Position numbers and translations under genes: made by a program. 64,000 bases of DNA, taken from CSBr16-58 sp051859825 (GTDB lineage Bacteria > Bacteroidota > Bacteroidia > Flavobacteriales > Schleiferiaceae). Below the pieces are notes generated by a model. That model made no database searches. It was not told the DNA's origin and worked only from the letters and a program-made list of their open reading frames with translations. Every line of letters begins with the position of its first letter. Positions within the stretch are counted from its first letter, which is position 1. This document shows, one piece after another, positions 6,859 through 18,543 of the stretch. The stretch lies in assembly GCA_051859825.1 (NCBI GenBank), contig JBHYFA010000003.1:10587-74586 (forward strand). Direction: 5' to 3'.

Positions 6859-8073
6859 ATGAGCGATAAACCAATTGTGATTGTGGGTGCTGGTGTAGCC
6901 GGGCTCACCGCCGCTAAAGTGTTGAAGAATGCGGGAAAGAAGGTGCTTGTGCTGGAGGCTGGCGAGCGTGTAGGTGGGAGGGTGCAGACCGATGAACGCG
7001 ACGGATTTCGTTTCGATCACGGTTTTCAGGTTTTGCTAACCGCCTATCCCGAAGCTCAATTGCAATTGGATTATGATCGTCTTAAATTAAAAACCTTCGC
7101 TCCGGGAGCACGGATTTTTTCACGTAATAAACTGCGTAAAATCGCCGACCCTCTTCGTAGGCCCAATCTGTTATGGTCAACCGTTTCTGCTGGTGTGGCC
7201 TCGGTGAGCGACGTTTGGAGGGTGTTGGCTTTGGTGAAGAAGCTCAAGAAAACCAGTGTGTCGCAAATATTTTCGGAGGCCGATGGTCGCTCTACCATTG
7301 ATTTTCTGCGTGATTACGGTTTTTCCGAGAAGTTTATCCATTCGTTTTTCAAGCCATTTTTCAGCGGAATTTTTCTGGAAAATGCCCTGAATACGCCCAA
7401 TGCAATGTTTCAGTTTGTCTTTAAAATGTTTGCCCAGGGCGATGCTGCTATTCCTGAAGAGGGCATGCAGGCTATTCCGAATCAATTGGCCGAGGTGCTT
7501 GATGAGTCGGAAATCAAGTTTGGCGTGCGTGTGAGCAAGTATGATGATGAAGCGGTTTATGATGAAAATGGGGGAGAGTACCCCTACCACGCCTTGATTA
7601 TTTCCGTGCCTTTTTGGCAAGAAAAGGAGGTTTTCCACGCTACCACTCAATGGTATTTTTCCGCCACTTCTGCACCCGATCGTTCAGATTTGATTGGACT
7701 ATTTTCTCATGAGAATGACCCTCTTGATGGGGCAAATGTGGCTATACTATCAAACTTATCTTCGCTGTATGCGCCCGCAGGCCGCCATTTAATTTCCGTT
7801 TCGCTTACGGGCAATAAATCAGAAATTAGTCCTGAGCAGGTCAAACAATCTCTATCTAAAGCCTACTCTAATGCAATGAGCTGGGAGTTTTTGTCGCGTT
7901 ACGATATTCCCCACGCTTTACCGAAAGACATTCCTTTTCGCCATGACCTAGAGGCTAAAGATTTACAACTCTCCGAACGCGTATTCCGGTGTGGTGATGC
8001 GTGCATGTATCCGAGTCTGAATGCGGCGATGCGAAGTGGAAGAGTAGTGGCGGAGTGGGTGAGTAAGATATAA
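6859..8073 (+). CDS. FAD-dependent amine oxidase/phytoene desaturase-type oxidoreductase
   Basis: The 404-residue protein opens with a Rossmann FAD-binding motif (IVIVGAGVAGLTAAKVL), the acidic end of strand two (VLVLEAGERVGGRVQT) and FRFDHGFQVLLTAYPE. This is the layout of flavin amine oxidases and carotenoid desaturase-like enzymes. The C-terminal part has FRCGDACMYPSLNAAMRSGRVVAEW, the usual closing FAD contact. The frame is open to 6778, but I chose the ATG at 6859 because it puts the dinucleotide-binding motif at the N-terminus and lies after a -7 box. The substrate is unknown. No carotenoid genes lie nearby, so a specific desaturase role is not supported. Confidence 0.85.
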   Translation: MSDKPIVIVGAGVAGLTAAKVLKNAGKKVLVLEAGERVGGRVQTDERDGFRFDHGFQVLLTAYPEAQLQLDYDRLKLKTFAPGARIFSRNKLRKIADPLRRPNLLWSTVSAGVASVSDVWRVLALVKKLKKTSVSQIFSEADGRSTIDFLRDYGFSEKFIHSFFKPFFSGIFLENALNTPNAMFQFVFKMFAQGDAAIPEEGMQAIPNQLAEVLDESEIKFGVRVSKYDDEAVYDENGGEYPYHALIISVPFWQEKEVFHATTQWYFSATSAPDRSDLIGLFSHENDPLDGANVAILSNLSSLYAPAGRHLISVSLTGNKSEISPEQVKQSLSKAYSNAMSWEFLSRYDIPHALPKDIPFRHDLEAKDLQLSERVFRCGDACMYPSLNAAMRSGRVVAEWVSKI

Positions 8074-8197
8074 TGCATTAGTTAACATTTAGGAAATTTC
8101 GTGTTTACACTTAGGTGAATTGAGGAACGGTTGTTCAGAATTCATTAAGTGTAGGTTATTTTGTGCGTTAGCGAATTATGTTTCAATTTGTTTCTGT

Positions 8198-8205
8198 TAT
8201 ATTTG
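8198..8205 (+). promoter_or_regulatory. -7 promoter box of the large adhesin gene
   Basis: TATATTTG is a full match to TAnnTTTG, 42 bases before the GTG start at 8248. A -33 TTG at the right spacing is not evident. Confidence 0.45.
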
Positions 8206-8247
8206 CCAAACGCTTCTCTTAATGATTGATAAAATTTTTTAGTTTAT

Positions 8248-11200
8248 GTGAATAAAATTTACTTTTCATTAGTAATTCTTGTTGTTTTTTCTGAATCTCT
8301 TGTTGGTCAAGTTTCGTTTACAACTAGTCCTGTCCCGCAAGGAGATACGGTCTTCGTTTGCCAAAATCAAAGCATAACATATACGGTTACCGACTCTATT
8401 TGGGATACTTGGACGTTTAATGGAGGGAGTCCATCAACAAGCACTGCAAACAGCGTTTCCGTTTCCTATAATACAGTTGGAGTATTTACCACGTCATTAT
8501 CTGGTACTTCTTCGGGTTCGGGAAATTCCATAATAGTTCGTGTCGGCACCCCAACGCCTGCAACTTTTTCTCCAACACAGGATACATTTTGTGAGCAAGG
8601 ATTCAATCCAGATTTAAACCCAAGTGTAAGTCCAAGTGGAGGTAGTTTTTCAGGTCCGGGAATGATTGGGAGTGTTTTTCATCCCGCAATTGCAGGTCCG
8701 GGTACCCATACTATTGTGTATTCCTATACCAATTCCTTTGGTTGTGTAACCAATGTTTCTGCTAACCTAACCGTTAACCCAACACCGCCTACACCTAATT
8801 TTCAAGCGATGGGTTCGCCTACGGTTTTTAACGGAATCGAAACGTATCGCTTTTGTACCACGAATAATAACCAAACTTTTAACTTAAACTTCAATCTGGT
8901 CAATAACAGCACCTATAATTATTACGAATTAAAACTCAACGGTAATATCATTGATACCGGATCGCAGTTGCCTGCAAGTCCTTATCCTTTAAGTTTAACA
9001 GCTGCCGGGCTTTACTCCTTGGAGTTGGTGGTTTATAACCAACATGGTTGCGTAAATTCAAAACTTGCATACCTTTTTTACGGCACCAACCCCTCTGTTG
9101 GATTGGGGAGCCCGGGAAGTACCATTGCGTGTTTGCCTAGTGATGGAAGCGGTCTTACTTATAAATTTCCTATTACGAGCACAGGAAATAATCCGCCGGG
9201 AACGACTTATACATTAGAGGTAAACGACGGCAGTCCTCTGGTGACTTTTAATCACCCACCACCAGATACTATTACCCACACTTTTTTTCAGAGCTCATGC
9301 GGAACCAATTCGGTGAGCTTTCAAAATTCGTATTACGTGCGTATAACCGCAACCAATCCTTGTAATTCTTCCGTAGCAAGTGTAGAACCCATTGTTCTTT
9401 CTCAACCCCCGGAAAGCGATATCGACCTTCCTGATTCAGCGTGTACTAACCAGCCGGTAGAAATTACTAATGCTACCCAAAATGGACTTATTGCCAATAA
9501 TTTTCCTATTACGGGATTTCCCTCAGGCTGCGATTCGGCAACCTTAAGTGTTTGGGAAATCACCCCTTCTACCTATACACTTGTCGGCGGTTCAAGTTTA
9601 GGTCTCCGTTTTGACCCCATTGATCCTGCCAATTGGTTTGCCGGAACCAATACCATTTTTGTAAATTTCACAGCACCCGGCGAATACAGCATTAAACTCG
9701 TTTCCGGAAATACTAGCGAATGTAGTGTTGACTCTATTACCAAAACCATTTGTATTGGCGACCCACCTGATGATTTGGAAATCGCTTTTGGCTTTCCACA
9801 AGACAGCTCCTTTTGCAAAACTTTTCCACTTTCGTTTTCGGATTTGGGAGCAGATTCTACCGGATGTATGGACAACCGATGGGAATGGAGTATAGAACCC
9901 CAAACAGGTTGGACGTTGGATTCAGGAGGTTTCGACCAAAAAAGTATCCATTTGACTTTTGATGAAATCGAAACCTATACCGTTAGCTTGCTAAAAATAA
10001 ATGCTTGCGACAGCGCTACCATCGATACCACCTTTAATATCATTGGGCAACCTTTTGTCGTGGCGCCCCCATCATTGGATTATTGCGGTCCCACTAGTAT
10101 TGATTTCTGGCAGGATTCTATCCATAGACCCGCCTTTTTTGATAGCTTGAGTACGTTGGATTACTTGTGGACAGTAAATCCACCAACGGGATGGAGCTTT
10201 GCTTCTGGAACTTCCGAAACAGACTCCTTTCCCATCATTGATTTTCAAGGTCCGGGAGTGTATTGGGTAACTTCCGCTGTTTTTAATGCTTGTGGTGTTG
10301 CTTTGGATTCTCAGAGGATTGAGATTTTTGAACTTCCTGTAATTGAGGGTTTCACAGATACCACGCTGTGCTACGACGAAAATTTTTCCTATATACCTCC
10401 CACCCACTCAGGTTTACCGCCATATTCGTTTGAATGGTTTTCTAGCAGAGGAGATTCCGGAACTTCGGAATCAATCGTTGTAAACAATGTTGTAGCGCCT
10501 ATGCAAATTACCTACATTGTGGTGGACGACAAAGGATGCTCAGATACAGCAACATTTAATCTAATGGTTTTTCCACCACTCACAAGTGCAACTACGGGGA
10601 ATCCCTTCGTGTGTTTTGATGATTCAATTTCCGTTTCGGTTTCAGCATCAGGTGGTGGTGGCGGATATCAATATTCATGGAGCCCGGGGCTTGGACTTAG
10701 TGATTCAACTTCGGCAAATCCTATGCTCTTTGGAAATACCAGTCCCGGATTCTACATCGTAACCATAACGGATGTTAATCTCTGTACCATTACCGATACG
10801 CTAGAAGTTAGTATTATTCCATTACCACCGGCAGATGCTGGAAACAATATTAGTATTTGTCCGGGAGATTCTGTTCAAATTGGAAATACCACTGATAGCC
10901 TATTGACCTACCAGTGGACCTCAAGTCCAGCAGGTTTTTCAAGTCAATCGCCACAACCATGGGTGCAACCTTCCACAGCGACTACCTATTATCTCACTAC
11001 TACGGATACTTTCGGATGCACCAATAACGATAGCATTACACTAACAATCATTCCTCCTCCGGTGGCTGATTTTGACTTTTTGGAAGATAGTATTTGTATT
11101 CCCGGCGCGTTCTTCACCGACAACCTTTCACCAACGGGATTAAATTACCAATGGTTTATCAATAATGACCCGGTAAGCACTCAATATAACGACTCTCTTT

Positions 11201-14200
11201 TCTTGTCTTCCGCTTATAGCAATGACTCAGTTATACAAGTGAAACTCATCATTACAGCGGGAACAGGTTGTCAGGATAGCATAGTCAAACCCCTCGGTAT
11301 TAAACCTAAACCTCTAGTGGATTTTTCCATTGATAGCATTATTTGCGCAGGAAGTACAGTTTCTGTTACCAACCTAAGCTCAGGAAATGGCCTGTTAAAC
11401 TATCACTGGTCTATAGAGCCCAATTCCATCCCCATTAGTGATCCGCTTTCCCAAAATCCCACATTTACCTTTTTTGACAGTCAGAACGCACCCGATTCTA
11501 TTTACACCATAAGCTTGGTGGTTAATACCGATGAAGGCTGCATTGACTCTCTGCAAAAATCCGTGGTAGTAAAACCAAGACCATTGGCAAATTTCTTCCT
11601 GCCACCTTCATCTTGTAGCGAAAATAGTATGTCGCCAACCGATAGTTCAAATGGAAATGGCCTGTTGTACTCGTGGTCCTCTACTCCCTCAACAAATGTG
11701 ACTATCATTGATAGCAATACCAGCAGCCCAAGCTTTTCTTTTCCGGTAACAACCAACGATTCGGTAGTTTATTCTATTCATCTGCTTCTGGAAGATCAAA
11801 ATGGTTGCTTTGATACCATGAGTAAAACCTACGTGGTTTATCCTAAACCAACAGCTGCTTACACTCCAATTGACACAAGTGGATGCCATCCACTTTCGGT
11901 TTCTTTTCAAAACCTTTCCACGTCAAACCAATCGGGTCTGGATTCGCTACTTTCTGAATGGGATTTTGGTAATGGGCAAACGAGTACTTTGCCATCACCT
12001 TCCAATATCGTCTTCACGAATACGGGCGTAGTTGACAGTTCATATATCGTCAGCTTGATTGTCACCAATATCTTCGGTTGCTCGGATACCTTGAGCGATA
12101 CGGTGGTTGTTCATCCGTTGCCACGCGCGGAGGTAAACGTTATCGATACGGTGAATTGTGCGCCTTTTGTCATTGATTCCACCGTGATAGCACCGGTTAT
12201 TTACCCTGAAGCCAATGCCACTTACACGTGGTNNNNNNNNNNNNNNNNNNNNNNNNNNNNNNNNNNNNNNNNNNNNNNNNNNNNNNNNNNNNNNNNNNNN
12301 NNNNNNNNNNNNNNNNNNNNNNNNNNNNNNNNGATTTTACGGATTTGTCGAGTTCAAATTACTCGCAAAACGATAGTCTGCAATACGCTTGGGATTTTGG
12401 CAATGGACAAACGAGTACGTTAGCATCACCTTCCAATATCGTATTCACGAATACGGGCGTAGTTGACAGTTCATATATAGTCAGCTTGATTGTCACTAAT
12501 ATCTTCGGTTGCTCAGATACCTTGAGCGATACAGTGGTTGTTCATCCATTGCCACGAGCAGAAGTGAACGTCATCGATACGGTGAATTGTGCGCCTTTTG
12601 TTATTGACTCCACCGTGATAGCACCGGTTATTTACCCTGAAGCCAATGCCACTTACACGTGGTTGGTGCTAGATTTGGCAGGGAGTGTTTTGCAGACGTA
12701 CTCGGGTGCTTCAGCCATACAGCATATTATGCCCAACGATGCTGATACGGTAATTGTACGCTTGGTAGTGACCTCGCTTTTTGGCTGTACAAGCGACTCG
12801 GTGGAGACTACCTTTATCACCATTCCCGATCCGGTGGCAAATTTTTCGTTGATGCCCGATAGTATTGACTGTAGTCCTATGCAAATAGCGATTCTGGATA
12901 GTTCAACTCCGGGTGTTCAATATCAGTGGTTTATCAATGATGTTTTGCAGGCGACAACAGATCCTCAACCCTCATTTACTTTAACCAATCAAAGCAATAC
13001 CCAGGATTCATTGGTAGAAATTCGCTTGGTGGTAACCGCCGGTACGGGTTGCACGGACACGATGAGTAGAATGGCCGTTATTCATCCTCAGCCTTTAGCT
13101 TCATTTACGGCGGATAGCGTTTTGTGTGCCAATGATTCTTTGCAAATCACCAATTTGAGCCTGGGAGTAGCACCGCTTTCCTATTCATGGCTTATGAGTT
13201 CGTCGGCAATGTGGATCAACGACCCTATGGCGGAGAGTCCGGTTTTTGCTTTTCCTGATAACCAAAGCGGAATTGATTCTACTTATACCATAACGCTTTT
13301 TGTCACTTCGGCGGATGGTTGTATTGATACTGCTGTTCATAGCGTTTTGGTGCGCAGCAGGCCAACGGCAGATTTTGATTTACCCGCAGCGCTTTGTGCT
13401 CCCACCATTTTGCAGCCCATTGATCAGTCGGTAGGTGGTGCATTGCAGTACGATTGGGATATTTTTCCAAATGCAGGAGTTACGTTAAGTGGAATCAATA
13501 CTTCATCACCGAGTTTTGATTTGCCATCAAGTACAAATGATACGGTGCTTTATTCTATTTTACTTACGGTTACCGATGCCCACGGATGTTTGGATACCAT
13601 TACCAAGGATTACATTATTTACCCAACACCAACGGCGGATTTTAGCGCAAGTATATTTTCCGGTTGTCATCCGCTTGCGATTGATTTTACGGATTTGTCG
13701 AGTTCAAATTACTCGCAAAACGATAGTCTGCAATACGTTTGGGACTTTGGCAATGGGCAAACGAGTACTTTGCCATCACCTTCCAATATCGTCTTCACGA
13801 ATACGGGCGTAGTTGACAGTTCATACATCGTCAGCTTGATCGTCACCAATATCTTCGGCTGCCCAGATACCTTGAGCGATACGGTGGTTGTTCATCCTTT
13901 GCCAAAGGCTGAGTACACTTCAGCGGTTCAGGGTGGATGTACGCCATTTGTAATAGACAGTTCTATAGTTTCAGCAACCGTATTTCCACTTACGAACGCT
14001 ACTTACGAGTGGATTTTTTCAACCCCGAATGGAACGGTTCTCAATTCACATACCGGATTAACAGGATTCTCACATACCATGATTTTGCCTGAGGATACGG
14101 TTGTGTTGTCTTTGGTAGTCACAAGTTTGTTTAATTGTGAAAACGACACTTTTTCATCGATTTTTGTTACCGATCCAAATCCAATAGCGCAATTTTCTCT

Positions 14201-17200
14201 GAGTGATACAGTTTCGTGTACCCCTCTCATTACGCAGACAAGCAATACCAGTCTTCTAGCTACTAATTATGAGTGGTACGTAAATGGTGTTTTGGAAAGT
14301 ACACTGCAAAATCCGCAGTTCACATTGTTGAATACGGGAGTGGCAGATACAACTTACAGCATCACTTTAATTGCTATTTCGGCTAATGGTTGTCTCGATA
14401 CACTTACGCAAACGGTATCCGTATTTCCCGGTCCGATGCCAAATTTTTCAAGTAGTTCGGCTTGTTTAAACGAAGTTACCAATTTTACCGATTTAACTAC
14501 TGGTGTAAGGCCTGTGGTTCAATGGCGTTGGAGTTTTGGAGATGGCGACTCTTCTTCATTACAAAACCCTTCGCACACCTACAGTTTGCCGGGAATATAT
14601 CTGGTTGAATTAAGTGTGACAGATTCTTTTGGTTGCGAAGAATCAGTGATTGATACGGTCATCGTTAGACCGCTTCCACAGGCTGATTTTTCTTTAGATT
14701 CCTCGAGCTGCTTTACAGATACCATTTGTGTAAATCAAGCAAAGAATTTTATTGATTTGAGTTTTGTTGACAGCTTGGGAGGAAATGTAAATGCGTGGAG
14801 TTGGGATATTGGCAACAACGGCATTATTGATTACACAACTCAAAATGTTTCTCATACTTTTCTCGATACTGGGCAGGTGGCTATTCGTTTGGTAGTGTCA
14901 ACGGTTTTCGGGTGTTTAGATACCGTAGTTAAGTCATTTTTTGTTGTGCCTGATCCGGTTGCAAGTTTCAGTTTGGATACCAATCAAGGATGTGATGGTC
15001 ACCAAATGCTTATTGCAAATTCTAGCTCGGGTTTTATCGAGAATTATAGTTGGACCTTATTTACCAAAGGAGCGGGCGGTAGTATTCAAACTATTGCAAG
15101 TCATGCTGGTGCTTCTCCTCCCGTGTTTCCGCCATTATCTTCTTCAGCTACCCAAGATACTGTTTACTATGTATCGTTACTGGCTTCTAGTTGTTGCGCT
15201 CAAGACAGTATGGTTGATAGTGTAGTAATTCATCCAACACCTACTGCGTTTTTCATTCCTAGTGATACGGTTGGTTGTAGTCCGTTGCCAATTACTTTCT
15301 TGGTGGATGGTCAAACGGTAGGTAACCCTGATTTCATTGTTTTTGATTTTGGTGATGGGAGTCCGCCCGATACCATTTTACCTACAACCATTGTTTTGCC
15401 AACTGGTCCGGTAACGGGTTTTGGTCTCATTAATCACGTTTTTAATTATTCGGGGCCAAATAACGATACAACTTACACCATTACTTTGACGGCGGTTAAT
15501 GCGTGTGGTTCCTCGACGTATTCTCGCTCAATATTGGTTTTTCCCAATACCATCTTTGCATTTTTCACTTCATCTCAAACAACGGGTTGTGCGCCAATGT
15601 CTGTGGATTTTGCGGGATTAACACCCAATAGCACATTAACGAATTGGACATTCATGTACGATACGATAACGGGGGCTTGGGGAACAAATACTGCACAGGG
15701 TAGCAACGTTTCGTTTACGTATTCCACCCCGGGAACGTATGTAGTGGCAATGTCGGTAACGGATGGCTGTGGTCGCGATACCATGTATCAACAAATAAAC
15801 GTTTTACCATCGCCAAATGCCGGTTTTAGTTTTACGAACAATGTTTGTGAGGGCGATACGGTCTTTTTTACGAATACTTCAAACGTTTCTCCCGGTGTAA
15901 TAATGGGTTATCAGTGGGATTTTGGTAATGGCCAGGGGAGCACGGTTGAACATCCTTTTGCAGTTTTTGACTCATCCGGTGTGTATCAGGTTTGCTTGAT
16001 TGTTTTTAGTGATAATGGATGTCCCGATACCATTTGTCAGGCGGTGACTATTTCGCCTAGACCTTCCGTGGCCTTCGATCCAGTAAGCATTTGCTTTAAT
16101 GAGCAGCCGGTGGTGTTTAACAATCTTTCAACGATTTCCAGTGGAAGCATTACGTTTACCCAGTGGGATTTTGGCGATGGTTCTTTTTCGGGGAATTTCA
16201 ACGCGCAACATACTTATTCTGCTCCCGGAACATACACAGTTAAGTTGATTCATCAGGGATCCTCAGGTTGCGCTGACTCCGTAGAGCAGGTCATTCAAAT
16301 ATTTGAAACACCTACAGCCGACTTTTCTATTACACGACCCAGCGGTGATAGTTGTGGAATACCTCAAACCATTCAATTTACCAATATGTCTTCCAATGAT
16401 GCTTTGGATTTCTTCTGGGATTTTGACGTTTTGAATCGGCCTGATTCGTTGACGAGTAATTTAGTAAACCCCAGTCTAACATTCACAGAATATGGCAGGT
16501 ATATGGTTAGGTTGATTGTTTCCAACGGATTTGGCTGTATTGATACAATTGATAGAGAGGTGGTGATTCAGCCCAATCCGGAAGCCCTTTTTGCGGTAGA
16601 TACGCTTAGTGGTTGCCAGCCATTTACGGTTTCCTTTACCGACTTAAGCACTTTTGCCCGACCGGATTTAGGCGGAATTAATCGCTGGATATACCACTTT
16701 GGTGATGGGAATGTTCAAGATGGAGCCAATCCTAATGCTATTCATATTTATTCAGACACGGGGATGTATTTCCCTTATTTGGTTGTAATAACCGAGTATG
16801 GTTGCTTAGATACATTTTTCTTGCCTCAGCCTATCAGAGTTTACCAAACGCCTGAAGCGAATTTCAATTTAGTAAGTTATGTAGAAGGTGTACATAGCTT
16901 CCAGAATCTAACGATTATTGGAAATCAGAATATTTCGTTTAGATGGGATATGGGTGATGGGAATTCTTATTTTACCAGAGATGTTAGTCATAGATACCAA
17001 ATTGATCGACTTAGTGGTGATTTCACATTTGATGTGTGCTTGTATGCAGAGACCGAATTTGGTTGCAAAGATTCCATTTGCACATCGCTGTTTTTACCAC
17101 AATTAAACTTAAACGTTCCCAATGCTTTAGCCCCCGATGCGGTATTTGGCGGTGAACCTTCCATCTTTTTACCTAAGGGACACTCCATGATAGATTATCG

Positions 17201-17438
17201 CTTTCAGGTTTTTGACTATTGGGGAAACTTAATTTTTGAAACAACGGAGCTATCCTCAGATGGAGTGCCTTTGATTGGATGGAATGGACGAAGAAACAAC
17301 GATGGAGAAATATTGCCAAAGGGTATTTATGTATGGAAGATTTTTGCCATGTTTGAAGATGGCACCATTTGGCCCGGCGTGATGCGCCCTAATGCTAATA
17401 GACCTATAACCAGTGGACCGATTAACCTCATTAGGTAG
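8248..17438 (+). CDS. Giant PKD/Ig-repeat adhesin with T9SS type B (gliding-type) C-terminal domain, interrupted by an assembly gap
   Basis: About 3,030 residues are visible. The protein starts at GTG 8248 with a signal peptide (MNKIYFSLVILVVFSESLVG). A long array of PKD/Ig-like modules follows, recognisable by WDFGNGQ or WSFGDGDSS near the turn and the ending S-L-x-V-T-x-x-x-G-C-x-D-T. The C-terminal 110 residues (NVPNALAPDA, FQVFDYWGNLIFET, GWNGRRNNDGEILPKGIYVWKI) are a type B T9SS sorting domain of the gliding-motility kind. The protein should be exported by T9SS and displayed or released as an adhesin. The reading frame changes across the 100 N at 12233-12332, which is a gap artefact, not a mutation. 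The modules around the gap belong to a 1,350-bp higher-order repeat. The gene overlaps a PorP/SprF gene by 26 bases, the usual partner order. Confidence 0.9.
11959..13912 (+). repeat. Near-identical copies of a higher-order adhesin repeat (period 1,350 bp)
   Basis: Positions 11959-12231 and 12390-12662 align without gaps with about 18 differences in 273 bases by hand count. A third copy starts at 13740 and stays very close until about 13912. Copies two and three are exactly 1,350 bp (450 codons) apart. The protein modules between copies also line up in the same order, with weaker identity, showing a unit of about five PKD modules. Confidence 0.85.
12233..12332. other. Assembly gap of 100 N inside the adhesin gene
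   Basis: Exactly 100 N, a default gap size. The left flank ends at the same repeat position as 12663, and the right flank resumes at the position matching 13683. If the repeat is regular, about 1,019 bases are missing. Confidence 0.95.
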
Positions 17439-18543
17439 ATTATACCTCGGTATAATCCTGTTTTTGCCCGCCTTATTGGTTGGGCAAGATCCTATTTTTT
17501 CTACCCAGTTTTGGGGTGATCGCTTATTTTTAAATCCTGCTTATGCCGGGGTAGATAATTCATTGTCGGTAAGTGCGCTTACTAGGCAGCAATGGACTGC
17601 GCTTAACGGTCGGTATCAAACCAATTTACTCTCGGTTGACGCCCCGTTTAATTACGCGAAAAATTCCAATGTTGGTCTTGGTTTTCGCTTTATCGATCAC
17701 CGTGCCGGCGATGCAGGGTATGGTCGTTTTGAAATGTCGCCCATTCTCTCTGCTCATCTTGGAGGTCGGAATTTTACTTTCGGAGCAGGCATTCAATACG
17801 GCATAGGTCAAGTGCAAATAGATTGGTCACGATTGATATTTAGCGACCAAATTAATACGTTTTCAAATGAGATTAACCCAAGCTCAGTTATCAATATTGG
17901 AAATGATGTAAGTGACCTTATTCACGACCTTTCTGCGGGCTTATTATTCCGCTATTTGATCGATGATCGTAATACAGAAAAAGGACTCTTTTCTTTGGGC
18001 GTGAGCGTTTTTCATATCAATCGACCGAGGGAGACTTTGATTGGAATTGATCGCAGAATGGATCCGAGGGTTACGGTTCATGCGCAAACGCATTTTCCCA
18101 TTTCGCATTATAAAACACCTCCGGAGCGAAAGGTATTTATGAGCGTGGGGTATGTTTACAATTTTCAATCTGTTCTAACCACCAACACCCTTCATGTGAG
18201 AAGAAATTTTGGTGAGTATTTGTTTATGGGCTTAGCTTGGCGAAGCGAACAATACGTGTTTTTCGATAGCCGTAGGGAGTCGATAATCCTTACTACGTTG
18301 ATAAATGTTACCGACGACCTAAGGATTACGTATGGCTACGACTTTGTTTTTTCCCAATTAGGAGCACAGAATACTGCTGGCTCTCACGAAATAGGATTGG
18401 TAATTCGATTCTCCGGGGTGCAAATTGGTTCAAATCTAAAAAAGAAACGTATGGGGCGGTCGCGCGCTCAAGATTGTTGGTATCACATGAATGAACGCCC
18501 AACACGAATCCCCAGACGTATCCAAAATATGATTGTTTATTAG
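17413..18543 (+). CDS. PorP/SprF-family T9SS-associated outer-membrane protein
   Basis: A 376-residue protein. It starts at GTG 17413, overlapping the adhesin stop by 26 bases, and no later normal start exists before the signal peptide (LGIILFLPALLVG). The mature part opens QDPIFSTQFWGDRLFLNPAYAGVD, the defining PorP/SprF block. Barrel strands follow, such as NVGLGFRFIDHRAGDAGYG, FTFGAGIQYGIGQ and LRITYGYDFVFS. SprF-like proteins are needed to secrete or anchor the large SprB-like adhesin encoded just upstream. The overlap implies translational coupling, so adhesin and partner should be made together. The last 40 residues are basic and unusual for a barrel end. Confidence 0.92.
   Translation: MDRLTSLGRLYLGIILFLPALLVGQDPIFSTQFWGDRLFLNPAYAGVDNSLSVSALTRQQWTALNGRYQTNLLSVDAPFNYAKNSNVGLGFRFIDHRAGDAGYGRFEMSPILSAHLGGRNFTFGAGIQYGIGQVQIDWSRLIFSDQINTFSNEINPSSVINIGNDVSDLIHDLSAGLLFRYLIDDRNTEKGLFSLGVSVFHINRPRETLIGIDRRMDPRVTVHAQTHFPISHYKTPPERKVFMSVGYVYNFQSVLTTNTLHVRRNFGEYLFMGLAWRSEQYVFFDSRRESIILTTLINVTDDLRITYGYDFVFSQLGAQNTAGSHEIGLVIRFSGVQIGSNLKKKRMGRSRAQDCWYHMNERPTRIPRRIQNMIVY

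Noticed and set aside
12228..12423. A frameshift or split of the giant adhesin into two genes
   Set aside because: The frame change lies exactly across 100 N of arbitrary length, and PKD modules continue on both sides.
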